In this document: positions 1-8,967 of the stretch, piece after piece
How the letters are laid out: each line of letters opens with the position of its first letter
Numbering within the stretch: the stretch's first letter is position 1
From: Avrilella dinanensis
Lineage (GTDB): Bacteria; Bacteroidota; Bacteroidia; Flavobacteriales; Flavobacteriaceae
DNA length: 64,000 nt
Assembly (NCBI RefSeq): GCF_002807015.1
Contig: NZ_NIPO01000001.1
Location: 1,625,604 to 1,689,603 of the forward strand
Direction: 5' to 3'
Made by a program: the position numbers and the translations under genes
The notes under the pieces: model-generated
The model's database searches: none
What the model was told of the DNA's origin: nothing
What the model saw: the letters and a program-made list of their open reading frames with translations, nothing else

Positions 1-906
1 TCCGGAGCTTTCCGATTTGGCGGAGGAGCGAATTCTACTTCCTCATTTAAATACGACAAAAAGATGGTTCAGGCACAGAATATGGCAATAGATTTTGGTT
101 TACTTGATTTGATGAATATAAAAATGATTGAAGGGAGAGATTTATCTGAAAAATTTGCCTCTGATACGATTTCAAATATGTTGGTAAATAGAACATTTGT
201 TGAAAAAATGGGAATGAAAAACCCGATAGGTAAAAAAATCAATGTCTGGAATAATTCTGAATTTGAAATAGTCGGAGTTGTAGATGATTTTAACCTTTTA
301 GATTTAGAATCCGAAATTCCTGCAATGGTATTCGTTAATGTTAAAGTAAGTTGGATGGCTTATAATATGAATAGTGTTTTTATCAAAATTTCTAAAGATA
401 ATATCGAAAAAACCATTTCGGATATTGATAAATTTTGGACAAAAGAAGTAGATAAAATCTATCCGTTTGATTATTATTTTGTTGATAAAAATTTTGCTAA
501 TACCTACCAGGAATATGTAAAGCAAAAGAATTTGTTTTTTGTGCTAAATGCAGTGGTTGTTTTAATCGCTCTCTTCGGATTATTTGCTTTGGCTTCGTAT
601 TCGATTCAGAGAAGAATGAAAGAAATTGCCATTAAAAAAACACTCGGAGCTGAAACTAAAATGCTTTTAAAATCACTAACTAAGCAGTATGTTATTTTCT
701 GTATTATCGGATTTTTAATCGCTCTTTTTCCAACTTATCTGTTGCTGGAAAAATGGCTTTCGAACTTTGCTTTCAGGGTTGATATTTCGTTTGTTCCGTT
801 TATAATCGGGTTTATTGTTCTGATGATTTTAACCTTGGTAATTGTGCTTTCAAAAGCCTACCAGGCCACAAAAATCGATGTATTAAAGTATTTGAAGTAT
901 GAATAG
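1..906 (+). CDS. FtsX-like/MacB-type ABC permease, 3' part (5' truncated by window)
   Basis: The reading frame is open from base 1, so the gene starts upstream of the window. The first in-frame ATG, at 64, is internal. The visible 301 residues hold the end of a periplasmic MacB-like domain (a segment reading IVGVVDDFNLLDLES) and then three hydrophobic stretches near residues 178-200, 230-250 and 264-285. Between the first two lies RRMKEIAIKKTLGA, the cytoplasmic loop typical of FtsX permeases. The family works with an ATPase partner in lipoprotein, peptide or lipid export or in mechanotransmission; the substrate cannot be told here. No ATPase gene is in view. It ends with TAG. Confidence 0.85.
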   Translation, partial: SGAFRFGGGANSTSSFKYDKKMVQAQNMAIDFGLLDLMNIKMIEGRDLSEKFASDTISNMLVNRTFVEKMGMKNPIGKKINVWNNSEFEIVGVVDDFNLLDLESEIPAMVFVNVKVSWMAYNMNSVFIKISKDNIEKTISDIDKFWTKEVDKIYPFDYYFVDKNFANTYQEYVKQKNLFFVLNAVVVLIALFGLFALASYSIQRRMKEIAIKKTLGAETKMLLKSLTKQYVIFCIIGFLIALFPTYLLLEKWLSNFAFRVDISFVPFIIGFIVLMILTLVIVLSKAYQATKIDVLKYLKYE

Positions 907-910
907 GTTT

Positions 911-1013
911 AGAGCCTGTTTAAAATAATGTTTTAATTTGAATTAGCGTTAGGTACTTTGGGAGTGATTCTGGTGTTCTGTATTAGAATGCTAAACACTC
1001 CTGCGGAACCTAA
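911..1013. repeat. Short repeat plus imperfect inverted repeat, possible insertion remnant
   Basis: The 14-mer AGAGCCTGTTTAAA at 911-924 occurs again at 47120-47133. Just after it, 949-966 and 996-1013 form an imperfect inverted repeat (outer TTAGGT/ACCTAA, inner GGAGTG/CACTCC). The segment fills the space between the permease stop and the end of the convergent CPBP gene. It may act as a terminator or be the scar of a mobile element; neither is shown. Confidence 0.3.
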
Positions 1014-1031
1014 AACAAGTACAAACCGTAG

Positions 1032-1823
1032 TTATGCACTTTCTTTCTTTTTCAGTATCAATGTTTGTCTGTTGATTGCCATTGATTGATTTTTATATCT
1101 TTTAAAATAAATTGTAAATATGATTGCAATTAAGATTGTCAACCCTCTGAATATGTTTGCTTTCATACCTCCTAATGCTGTATTGTCAACTTCAAATAAA
1201 CTCCACGAAAGATTCATCAAAGTATGTGTAAGTATCGGAACCCACAAATTATAATTCCACTCAGCATACAGCCAGGCAAAAAATACAGCTCCTGAGAAAG
1301 TAACCATAAAAATTCCGATTAATTCGCCGATGTTTTGACTTTGATATAAATGTCCCGAAGCAAAAATTAACGCCCCAAAAAATATGGCGGGGATAAAGCC
1401 TAAATTTGTTTTGCGGAATAATTGTCCAAATAAAAATCCTCTGAAATAGAGCTCTTCCATAAACCCAGCTACGAGCGTTCCGGCAATTAAATTCTCCATA
1501 TCAATTTCGGGGTTGAATTGAAAGAAGAATAATCCGCCTAAAAACATGGGTAAAGTAAATAAAATACTCGTCCACAATCCTGTCGGCATATTTTTGGATA
1601 ACCCAAGACTTTTTAAAATGGAAGTCTTTTTATCTATGAGAAATGTCCCGATAAAGATTGGAATACCAATGAGCAGATAAGTCAGAATATAACTGGTCAG
1701 TCCTTGCTGGGTTATCGTATCCAACCTACTCTTTATAGTCTGAAAATTCAGAAATAAAATATAATAAGCCAAAAAACTTAAGGCGACTATAATAAATGTT
1801 CTAAGAGATTTTGTTGTCTTCAT
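1032..1823 (-). CDS. CPBP family intramembrane glutamic endopeptidase (CAAX-like)
   Basis: A 263-residue polytopic membrane protein with the Abi/CPBP signature in order: EELYFRGFLFG (Glu123, Glu124, Arg128), a second motif with His158 (ASGHLYQS) and a third with His200 and Asn204 (THTLMNLS). These residues form the proposed active site of Rce1-like membrane proteases. Several hydrophobic segments precede and follow them. In bacteria members take part in peptide maturation or self-immunity, but many have no known substrate, and no bacteriocin or peptide gene is adjacent. It is convergent with the permease gene and stands alone. Confidence 0.85.
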   Translation of the reverse strand: MKTTKSLRTFIIVALSFLAYYILFLNFQTIKSRLDTITQQGLTSYILTYLLIGIPIFIGTFLIDKKTSILKSLGLSKNMPTGLWTSILFTLPMFLGGLFFFQFNPEIDMENLIAGTLVAGFMEELYFRGFLFGQLFRKTNLGFIPAIFFGALIFASGHLYQSQNIGELIGIFMVTFSGAVFFAWLYAEWNYNLWVPILTHTLMNLSWSLFEVDNTALGGMKANIFRGLTILIAIIFTIYFKRYKNQSMAINRQTLILKKKESA

Positions 1824-1909
1824 TCCGTTCTAAAAATTTTTATTTTGGACATAATACTGAAAAATAGTTGGTCAAATCGTTTGTAAGCCTTATGAATAAA
1901 GGGCTGGAT

Positions 1910-1943
1910 AAAAGTTTTATGAAACGTATTTCATAAAACTTTT
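1910..1943. repeat. Perfect 15-bp inverted repeat with 4-base loop
   Basis: The arms AAAAGTTTTATGAAA (1910-1924) and TTTCATAAAACTTTT (1929-1943) are exact reverse complements around CGTA. The element lies about 90 bases upstream of the CPBP start and far downstream of the S46 stop. It could be an operator for a dimeric regulator, or a hairpin in the CPBP leader. It is low in GC for a classical terminator. Confidence 0.6.
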
Positions 1944-2104
1944 TCTTTGTCTTAAAAATGGCAAAAAAAGCAATGTTGGGTTTTCTCAATCAATAAAACC
2001 CGTTGAACAACAATTTTTATTTTGTAAAGATACAACTCTTGGCAAAAAAGTATTTATCTTTTTAGTATATGAAAAATGAATATTTTATTAGACCAAACCA
2101 ATAA

Positions 2105-2138
2105 AAAAACGCCAACTGAAATTTCAGTTGACGTTTTT
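2105..2138 (-). terminator. Rho-independent terminator of the S46 peptidase gene
   Basis: The core CAACTGAAATTTCAGTTG (2113-2130) is a perfect palindrome extended by further pairs, with a T-run on the minus strand. It begins about 20 bases after the peptidase stop codon. Confidence 0.8.
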
Positions 2139-2156
2139 AGAATTAAACTATCGTTA

Positions 2157-4307
2157 TTATTTTCCTTTTTTAGGGTGCACCAATTTCATTTCTTCAATCA
2201 AGTGCTTGGCACCGGCATATTTGTCGATGATAAACAATATGTATCTTGCGTCAACCATAATGTTTCTACAAATTTCCGGGTCATAATAAATATCGCTCAT
2301 TGTACCTTCCCAAACACGGTCAAAGTTTAACCCGATTAAGTTTCCGTGTGCATCAATCGCCGGCGAACCAGAATTTCCGCCTGTAGTATGATTAGTTCCA
2401 ATAAAATTAACCGGAAGTTTACCGTTTTTGTCGGCATAAACACCATAATCTTTATCGTTGTATAACTGAATCAATTTCTCGGAAACATCAAACTCATAAT
2501 CTCCCGGTACGTATTTTTCCATCACACCGTCAAGATATGTAACAGGCGAATAGGTTACGGCATCTTTAGGTTCATATCCGTTTACTTTACCATAAGTAAC
2601 CCGCAAAGTGCTGTTGGCATCAGGGAAAATTCGGGCATCAGGAAAAAGTTCCAACTGGGCTTTCATGTAATTACGTTGCAATCCGGATATTTCCTGACTC
2701 AAACGTTCGTAATCATTCGCAATCCGGCTGAAATAATTTTCGCCCATGTCTTTAGCAATACGAAAACCTTTGTCATTATTCAGTTTTTTGAAAACCGTTT
2801 CACCATCGCCGGTCAAAATTTCTTTTAATGTAGCGTAAGAAGTCAGTGCCGACGTATCATAAATTTCATCTCCCAGCTTTTCGTGGTCAATATTCTGAAT
2901 AGAATCCGGTGTTAAATCTGCCGGTGATTTTTCTCCATACAATGCCACTACTTTTTTGAACACTTCTCTGTCCACCTGAGCATTGTAATCTTTATAAAAA
3001 CTTTCCAGATTTTCGATAAGGTTGTTTCTTCTGTCATTGAACGATTGCTCGCCTCTGGAACGGTAAACATTTTCTAACTGATACAACTGAAAACCTACTG
3101 TCAGTAATTCTGCATTACGCAAAGCGACTTCAAGGAAATATTCTCTCGCCAAAGCATAAGGCTCAATCTCTGCATACAAACCATCGAATTGTGGCAACAA
3201 ATCGCCATATTCTGCTTGTTTATTCGTTTGTTTAACTTTGTCGGTAAACTGTTGTTCTAAATCTTTTTTATGAGCAATCGCATTAGATTTTTTCAATCCC
3301 TGGCTCTCTCCTATCCATTTTTTCCAATAGTTGGCGATACGGGCAAATTTGGAAGCATACTGAATTTTGATTTGCTGGTCTTCCCGCATATAAGAGTCAA
3401 CTACTTTTAGGGCTTCATCTCTGATTTCTATTCTTGCCGGGTTAAGCACGTCCACGATTTGCTCTACGGCAACAGCCGGCAAATACTCCTGTGTTTGTCC
3501 CGGAAAACCGAAAACCAAGGTAAAATCGCCTTCTTCCACTCCGTCCAAAGAAACCGGTAAATAATGTTTCGGTGTGTACGGAACGTTATCTGCCGAATAT
3601 TCAGCCGGCTTGTTGTCTTTATCCGCATAAATTCTGAACAAAGCAAAATCGCCGGTATGTCTTGGCCAAACCCAGTTATCGGTATCTGAGCCAAATTTCC
3701 CGATAGATGACGGCGGTGCTCCAACCAAACGGATATCTTTATAGGTTTCAGTTAAAAAAAGCATATATTGATTTCCGTCAAAAAATGCTCTCACACTGGT
3801 GTCTTGCCAGTTTTCTTTTGGATATTCATTACGGATTTGAGCTATATTTCGTTCTATCTGAGCTTGTTTTTCTGCTTCTGAACTCAGATTTTCTGTTCCT
3901 TCAAATGCTTGTTGCGTCACATCTTCAATCTTCACAATAAATGTCACGTCCAAATCCGGATTAGGTAATTCTTCGGCTAAACTCATTGCCCAGAAACCGT
4001 CCTGCAAATAGTCGTTTTCTACACTCGAATGAGATTGAATTTCGCCATAACCGCAGTGATGATTAGTCAGCAATAATCCTTGCGGGGAAATTACTTCGGA
4101 AGTACAACCACCGTTGAAATGAGCAATAGCGTCTTTCAGACTCGAATTGTTGACGTGGTAAATATCGTCTGCCGACATTTTCATGCCCAGACTTTTCATT
4201 TCGGATTCATTCATGCCACCCAACAGCGAAGGAACCCACATTCCGCCTTGTTGTGCATATACAGAAACCGAAAATAAGGCAATAAAGAGTAATTTAGTTA
4301 ACTTCAT
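2157..4307 (-). CDS. S46 family dipeptidyl-peptidase, DPP11-type (Asp/Glu-specific)
   Basis: A 716-residue secreted serine exopeptidase with a signal peptide ending near residue 18 (VYAQ). The chymotrypsin-like triad is visible as His84 (LTNHHCGYG), Asp220 (HTGDFALFRIY) and Ser646 (GGNSGSPA). Eighteen residues after the serine is Arg664 (NFDRVWEG), the position that in S46 enzymes separates DPP11 (Arg, acidic P1) from DPP7 (Gly, hydrophobic P1). The enzyme should remove dipeptides with Asp or Glu at the second position from peptides in the periplasm, feeding amino-acid catabolism. Length fits the family. It is a single gene with its own terminator. Confidence 0.92.
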   Translation of the reverse strand: MKLTKLLFIALFSVSVYAQQGGMWVPSLLGGMNESEMKSLGMKMSADDIYHVNNSSLKDAIAHFNGGCTSEVISPQGLLLTNHHCGYGEIQSHSSVENDYLQDGFWAMSLAEELPNPDLDVTFIVKIEDVTQQAFEGTENLSSEAEKQAQIERNIAQIRNEYPKENWQDTSVRAFFDGNQYMLFLTETYKDIRLVGAPPSSIGKFGSDTDNWVWPRHTGDFALFRIYADKDNKPAEYSADNVPYTPKHYLPVSLDGVEEGDFTLVFGFPGQTQEYLPAVAVEQIVDVLNPARIEIRDEALKVVDSYMREDQQIKIQYASKFARIANYWKKWIGESQGLKKSNAIAHKKDLEQQFTDKVKQTNKQAEYGDLLPQFDGLYAEIEPYALAREYFLEVALRNAELLTVGFQLYQLENVYRSRGEQSFNDRRNNLIENLESFYKDYNAQVDREVFKKVVALYGEKSPADLTPDSIQNIDHEKLGDEIYDTSALTSYATLKEILTGDGETVFKKLNNDKGFRIAKDMGENYFSRIANDYERLSQEISGLQRNYMKAQLELFPDARIFPDANSTLRVTYGKVNGYEPKDAVTYSPVTYLDGVMEKYVPGDYEFDVSEKLIQLYNDKDYGVYADKNGKLPVNFIGTNHTTGGNSGSPAIDAHGNLIGLNFDRVWEGTMSDIYYDPEICRNIMVDARYILFIIDKYAGAKHLIEEMKLVHPKKGK

Positions 4308-4376
4308 AGATATAAATTTTCGTTGTTTATTTAATTCGGGAAAGATACAATTTTTCAGCTGTATGAAAAAATTTCA

Positions 4377-4826
4377 TTACGGCTTATAACACATCAAACT
4401 TCTGTGATGGTGTTTCCAGCCCAGTTTTTCATACAAAGACTGAGCTGGTTTGTTATGCGGTTCAACTTCGAGAAACATTCGTTTTAAACCTTCTTTTTCA
4501 GCGAGATGCTGAACAAATGCTACTGCTTGCTTACCAATTCCTTTTCCACGCATTTTGTCGTCAATATACAATTCGTCCAAAAAAGAGATTGTTCCGCCAA
4601 ACTCGAAACTGAACAAATAGTTTATGATAATATAACCCACAAAATCATCACCTGATTTAATCATAAAAATTTTTGCCTGATTCGGTTGATTCAATATATA
4701 CTGGTAATTTTCTCTCGTTTTATTTTCATTAATCGGATAATTATCAATATTATAAAAATCTTTCATTAACGCAATAAAATCACTTTCGTTTTCTTTTTGT
4801 GCCGGTAAAAAATTTATTGGGTTCAT
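4377..4826 (-). CDS. GNAT family N-acetyltransferase
   Basis: A 149-residue Gcn5-related acetyltransferase. The acetyl-CoA loop is seen as DKMRGKGIGKQAVAF, followed by LKRMFLEVEPHNKPAQSLYEKLGWK, the usual strand-helix end of the fold. The substrate is unknown. I take the ATG at 4826 (MNPINFLPAQ) as start; a longer frame would begin with TTG at 4844 and overlap the upstream gene. The start lies 10 bases after the ureohydrolase stop, so the two are probably co-transcribed. Confidence 0.8.
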   Translation of the reverse strand: MNPINFLPAQKENESDFIALMKDFYNIDNYPINENKTRENYQYILNQPNQAKIFMIKSGDDFVGYIIINYLFSFEFGGTISFLDELYIDDKMRGKGIGKQAVAFVQHLAEKEGLKRMFLEVEPHNKPAQSLYEKLGWKHHHRSLMCYKP

Positions 4827-4836
4827 ACATGTAATT

Positions 4837-5916
4837 TTAAACAAAACAAATTCTCTCTCCGGTTTTCAATCCTGTATTTTTAGCGAAAATTCCGCATAAA
4901 TGGAACAACAATCTTGCTCCCACGTTACCGTCCCACTCGTCTTCGCCGGGCGAAACTTCCACCAAATCAATTCCGACAATTTTTTTATCGCTACCGGCTA
5001 ATCGGTTAAGTAAATAAATTGCTTGTTCATAGCTCAGTCCTCCCGGAACCGGTGTGCCTGTATTGGGACAATACCATTGCTGCAAAGCGTCTATATCAAA
5101 GCTAATCGCTACATTTTCAGGTAATCGGGAAATTATTTCATCGCAGATATGTTGCCATGTTTTGCCTTCAAACAATTGATTTTTTATATCGGCATCGGTA
5201 AAAACATCTACTTTGGAACTGCTTTTCACAAAATTCACTTCGGTTTCACTAAAATCACGGATTCCGACCTGAACGATTTTAGAAATCTGCTGTATCTGGG
5301 CAGCGTTATACATAATGGAAGCATGAGAATGTTCAAAACCTTCGTAGGCTTTTCGCAAATCCATGTGAGCGTCCAGATGCAAAATGCCAAAATTGTCATA
5401 TTGACGTGCCAAAGCCTGATAATATCCGTATGGTGTAGAGTGGTCGCCGCCAAGCAAAATGACTCTTTTGCCCTGATTTATCCAATACATTGTTCGTTCG
5501 GCCACTTCCGCATTTAGCTGTGCTGATGCTTTGTTTATCGTTTGTAGATTCTCTCTTAATTCCGCAGACTGATTAATATCTTCCCCTAATTCCAATGCGT
5601 CAATAATAGGTTCAGCCAAATCTTTCAAGTCTTCGCTTCTGGCTTTCCAATCATAAGGCGGGTTATCCATAAAAATTCCTGATTTCCATAAATCCGGAAA
5701 ATCCTGATGCAGCAAATCCACCTGAAAAGATGCATTGAATATTGCCTGTGGCCCCTCGCCTGCTCCACCGCCATAACTTACGGTAACTTCCCACGGAACG
5801 GGCAAAATGATAATTTCGCTTTCATGTTCGTCGAAAGGCAATCCATAAATTGAAGCATCCGCCAAACCAGGTTGCGACGGGTCAAAATTCTTTATTTTTT
5901 CAGTTTTTGTATTCAT
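4837..5916 (-). CDS. Ureohydrolase (arginase/agmatinase/formimidoylglutamase superfamily)
   Basis: A 359-residue binuclear manganese hydrolase. The metal-binding motifs are present in order: GGDHSTPYG, HLDAHMDLR and SFDIDALQQ. The family cleaves guanidino or formimino groups from arginine, agmatine, formimidoylglutamate or related substrates. This member is longer at its N-terminus than classical arginase and matches the type often called agmatinase-like in Bacteroidota. The precise substrate cannot be decided. hutH lies about 15 kb away, not in the same operon. It appears to be the first gene of a two-gene unit with the GNAT gene. Confidence 0.85.
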   Translation of the reverse strand: MNTKTEKIKNFDPSQPGLADASIYGLPFDEHESEIIILPVPWEVTVSYGGGAGEGPQAIFNASFQVDLLHQDFPDLWKSGIFMDNPPYDWKARSEDLKDLAEPIIDALELGEDINQSAELRENLQTINKASAQLNAEVAERTMYWINQGKRVILLGGDHSTPYGYYQALARQYDNFGILHLDAHMDLRKAYEGFEHSHASIMYNAAQIQQISKIVQVGIRDFSETEVNFVKSSSKVDVFTDADIKNQLFEGKTWQHICDEIISRLPENVAISFDIDALQQWYCPNTGTPVPGGLSYEQAIYLLNRLAGSDKKIVGIDLVEVSPGEDEWDGNVGARLLFHLCGIFAKNTGLKTGERICFV

Positions 5917-5974
5917 AGAGTTCGTTTAACGTTTAAAGTTTTTTTGTTTAAGGTTGAAATTTTTCGTCCAAAAT

Positions 5975-6607
5975 CTAAAATCTTAAATAAAACTTTTTGC
6001 TGTAAAATAATATGTTTTTCCGGATATAATCCCGAATATCAGCATCGGGCATTCCGTTTTTCTTTAATTGCTGATATACATTGACATACGCATTGGTTCC
6101 ATGAAATTTTTTCCATTGATTTTCTTTGAGTATAGACATTTGCAAAGCATTAAATTCACGTTTGCGGGTTACTTTTCCGCGTCTGAATTCCATAACGAGA
6201 TAGTTCTCATAAACAGGATGCAAACTGTCTCTTGTGTAATCTGGTTCGCCCAATCCGACTTCAAATAATCCGGAAATCCAGTACAACGGGCGAGTCAAAT
6301 CGGGACGGTCGTGCAAAAGATTGTTTCCGTTTATCCAATTTTCTGTTTTGTCTTTGACCTTTAAATTAGTCAGATAAATCAGGCTGTCCTGAGCAATGGT
6401 GAATTCGGCGATATAATTGCGATGCAAAATAGTGCCGTCGCTTTCGACAATCCGCTGTGACGGAAACTGATTAAAAAGGCTTTCGAGATGATGATAACGA
6501 TAATCATAACTTTGATTATCAATCGTGATTTTTTCAGGGAAATATTCTTGTGAAAAAGCATACAATCCGCAGAAAAAAGTAATAAGTAACGTAATTGTTT
6601 TTTTCAT
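5975..6607 (-). CDS. Exported protein of unknown function
   Basis: A 210-residue protein beginning with a clear signal peptide (MKKTITLLITFFCGLYAFSQ), which supports the ATG at 6607 over an upstream GTG at 6631 that sits in the preceding terminator. The mature part is mixed charged and aromatic (ITIDNQSYDYRYHHLESLF) with no catalytic motif I recognise. It probably acts in the periplasm. The upstream gene is separated by a terminator, so it needs its own promoter. Confidence 0.7.
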   Translation of the reverse strand: MKKTITLLITFFCGLYAFSQEYFPEKITIDNQSYDYRYHHLESLFNQFPSQRIVESDGTILHRNYIAEFTIAQDSLIYLTNLKVKDKTENWINGNNLLHDRPDLTRPLYWISGLFEVGLGEPDYTRDSLHPVYENYLVMEFRRGKVTRKREFNALQMSILKENQWKKFHGTNAYVNVYQQLKKNGMPDADIRDYIRKNILFYSKKFYLRF

Positions 6608-6624
6608 AAACTTTGATTGAGAAA

Positions 6625-6660
6625 AAAACACCGGCTAAACAGAAATAGCCGGTGTTTTTT
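6625..6660 (-). terminator. Rho-independent terminator after the DUF3276 gene
   Basis: Arms containing ACACCGGCTA and TAGCCGGTGT enclose a short loop and are followed on the minus strand by a run of T. The hairpin lies 20 bases past the DUF3276 stop. Confidence 0.85.
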
Positions 6661-6679
6661 ATGAAGATGTTTTCATCTA

Positions 6680-7048
6680 TTAAATATCTTCAAAGCTAAC
6701 ATTGGTAAAATCTGTAGTTGCTTCAACACCAACGGTTTCTTCTTTTTTGAAGTCTTTTTGATGTCTTTCAGAGATTACTTCTTCGCCTTTTTCATTCAAC
6801 ACATAACCGGTTACTTCGTCCAGGATTTCTCTGAACTCTGTAAAATCTTCTTTGTAAAGATAGATTTTGTGTTTTTTGAAGTGGAATGAACCGTCTTCTT
6901 CCGTAAATTTTTTACTTTCAGTAACAGTCACATAGTAATCACCTGCACGTGTTTCTCTTACGTCAAAAAAATAAGTTCGACGACCGGCTCTCAATACTTT
7001 AGAAAAGATTTCTTCTTTTTCAATCGTTTCGTTTTCTCTCATAATCAT
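6680..7048 (-). CDS. DUF3276 family PUR-alpha-like nucleic-acid-binding protein
   Basis: A 122-residue protein with the pattern of Bacteroidota PUR-domain proteins: KVLRAGRRTYFFDVRETRAGDYYVTV followed by ESKKF and KHKIYLYKEDFTEF. One PUR repeat is expected to bind purine-rich single-stranded DNA or RNA as a dimer. Start ATG 7048; an in-frame ATG two codons later (MRENET) is equally possible. It has a strong terminator downstream and lies 60 bases from the end of the ABC transporter gene, so it may be partly co-transcribed with it. Confidence 0.8.
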   Translation of the reverse strand: MIMRENETIEKEEIFSKVLRAGRRTYFFDVRETRAGDYYVTVTESKKFTEEDGSFHFKKHKIYLYKEDFTEFREILDEVTGYVLNEKGEEVISERHQKDFKKEETVGVEATTDFTNVSFEDI

Positions 7049-7108
7049 TCATTCAAATTGTTAAAACATAGGTTCAAAAGTCTTAAAAAAAAATTATATT
7101 TACAACAC

Positions 7109-8866
7109 TTATTTTATTTCTTTTTCCAAAAGTTGTTTGTTATACAAATCCTGATAATATCCGCCGGCATTAATCAATTCATCGTGAGTGCCTTTTTCTA
7201 CGATTTTACCTTCTTCAAGAATAATAATCCGGTCAGCATTTTTAGCGGAAGAAACACGGTGTGTAACAATAATCGTGGTGCGGTTTGCTGTGATATTTTT
7301 CAGGTTATTCAGGATACGTTCTTCGGTTTCTGTATCAACTGCCGACAGCGAATCGTCCAACAACAAAATCGGTGCTTCTTTAATCAATGCTCGGGCAATC
7401 GACACACGTTGTTTTTGTCCGCCCGACAAGGTAATTCCGCGTTCGCCCAAAACCGTATCGTATTGTTTGTCGAATTTCATGATATTTTTATCTACATCTG
7501 CCAATTGAGCATAATATCTGACTTCTTCTTCAGTGGCGTCTTCTTTGCCAAACCTGATATTGCTCTTAATACTGTCCGAAAATAAAAAAGCATCTTGCGG
7601 AACCATAGCAATAGCATCACGCAAGTCATACAAATTCAACGATTTAATTGATTGGTTATCTATCAGAATTTCGCCATTATCAGCATCATACAAACGACAA
7701 ATCAGCTCTAAAATGGTTGATTTTCCGCTTCCGGTTTTCCCTAAAATTGCCAGTGTTTCGTTTTTACTCAAAGTGAATGATACGTTTTTGAGTGCCTGAA
7801 TTTGGGTATCTGTGTAAGTAAACGATACGTTTTTGAATTCTATTTCTCCTTGAACTTTAGTGTGTTCAGGTTGCAGGTTTTTGATTTCAGGCGTTTCATT
7901 TAAGAATTCATTAATTCTTTTCTGAGAAGATTCGGCTTCCTGTATCATACTTGAAATCCAACCCAGCGAGGCAATCGGCCAGGTCAGGATATTAATATAT
8001 AAAATAAATTGTGCAATGATTCCAATATCGGTAATCGTGCCGTCAATGTACATTTTCGCTCCGACATAGACCACAAAAAGGTTACTTAAACCAATCAGAA
8101 ATATCATTGCCGGCCCGATAAGCGACGATACTTTTACCAGGTTCATGTGTGTTTCTTTACTGTGAGTGGTCAGGTCATCGTATTCTTTATTTTTCTCATC
8201 TTCAATAGCATAAGCTTTTACTACGCGAATACCAGAAAAAATCTCTTGCGAAAACGAGGATAATGTAGAGAGGTTTTTTTGATACAAATAGCTTTTTTTG
8301 TTAATTTCTCGGCTTAGATAATACATTACTATGCCTAAAAAAGGTACGGGAATTAAGGCATACATCGTCAATTCGCGAGAGATAATAAGCATTTGTACAA
8401 TCACAATAGCCATGCGGATAATTGTATTGGTAGAGTACATCACCGCCGGCCCGACATACTGCCGGACTTTGCTGACATCTTCCGAAATCCGGCTCATCAA
8501 ATCGCCGGTGCGGTTGCGTTTGTAAAAGCTTTGGGAAAGGTTTTGATAATGACGAAAAATCTCATTTTTCAAATCATATTCAATATGCCTCGACATCACA
8601 ATAATGGTCTGACGCATCAAAAAAGTCAAAAAACCACCGATGACCGTAGCTCCAATAATAAGCAGTATATACCTTATTAAATCCGATTTTACTTGGTCGG
8701 CATTCATACTACCTTCTAAATATTTTTGCAAAACACTGATGGCATCACCGATAAAACCCGGCGTCATCACCATAAATATCTGTGCTACAATGGTAATCAA
8801 AATACCGATAAACAAACGATATCTGTACTTCCAAAAATACTTATTCAGTTCTTTCAGTTCTTTCAT
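7109..8866 (-). CDS. ABC exporter, fused permease and ATPase (MsbA/multidrug type)
   Basis: A 585-residue half-transporter. Residues about 15-300 form the six-helix type 1 exporter domain. The nucleotide-binding domain has Walker A GKTGSGKST (from 376), the Q-loop MVPQDAF, signature LSGGQ (480-484), Walker B ILLLDD (500-505) and the H-loop His536 (THRVSS). It should work as a dimer in the inner membrane. The substrate (lipid, peptide or drug) is not determinable. The gene is divergent from leucine dehydrogenase. A TAAATTTG promoter box ends only four bases before the ATG. Confidence 0.9.
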   Translation of the reverse strand: MKELKELNKYFWKYRYRLFIGILITIVAQIFMVMTPGFIGDAISVLQKYLEGSMNADQVKSDLIRYILLIIGATVIGGFLTFLMRQTIIVMSRHIEYDLKNEIFRHYQNLSQSFYKRNRTGDLMSRISEDVSKVRQYVGPAVMYSTNTIIRMAIVIVQMLIISRELTMYALIPVPFLGIVMYYLSREINKKSYLYQKNLSTLSSFSQEIFSGIRVVKAYAIEDEKNKEYDDLTTHSKETHMNLVKVSSLIGPAMIFLIGLSNLFVVYVGAKMYIDGTITDIGIIAQFILYINILTWPIASLGWISSMIQEAESSQKRINEFLNETPEIKNLQPEHTKVQGEIEFKNVSFTYTDTQIQALKNVSFTLSKNETLAILGKTGSGKSTILELICRLYDADNGEILIDNQSIKSLNLYDLRDAIAMVPQDAFLFSDSIKSNIRFGKEDATEEEVRYYAQLADVDKNIMKFDKQYDTVLGERGITLSGGQKQRVSIARALIKEAPILLLDDSLSAVDTETEERILNNLKNITANRTTIIVTHRVSSAKNADRIIILEEGKIVEKGTHDELINAGGYYQDLYNKQLLEKEIK

Positions 8867-8870
8867 GTTG

Positions 8871-8878
8871 CAAATTTA
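8871..8878 (-). promoter_or_regulatory. -7 box of the ABC exporter gene
   Basis: On the minus strand TAAATTTG matches the Bacteroidota -7 consensus TAnnTTTG, with TTG/TTTTTTG elements 17-21 bases upstream. The box ends four bases before the ATG, so the transcript would be leaderless or nearly so. Confidence 0.5.
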
Positions 8879-8967
8879 GTCTTAAAAGTAATATTCAATC
8901 AAAAAACAACCACTAAAAAATAATTAAATCTTATATGGACTCTGCCCGAAGTTTGTATAATTATGAG

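Larger units (their letters stand above)
1824..2156. other. 333-base intergenic region between two minus-strand genes
   Basis: It contains a perfect inverted repeat (1910-1943) and the terminator of the S46 peptidase gene (2105-2138), both listed separately. I see no convincing coding sequence: the only open frame, from 2076, runs into the opposite strand of the peptidase gene. The rest is AT-rich and presumably carries the CPBP promoter. Confidence 0.5.

Noticed and set aside
64..906. ATG at 64 as the true start of the permease
   Set aside because: The frame is open to base 1 and the upstream residues fit a MacB periplasmic domain, so the gene simply begins outside the window.
2076..2330. 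Small plus-strand gene in the 1824-2156 gap
   Set aside because: Most of it is antisense to the S46 peptidase, and its start region contains that gene's terminator.
7058..7799. Several plus-strand open frames opposite the ABC exporter
   Set aside because: They mirror the codon pattern of the intact exporter on the other strand and have no family features.
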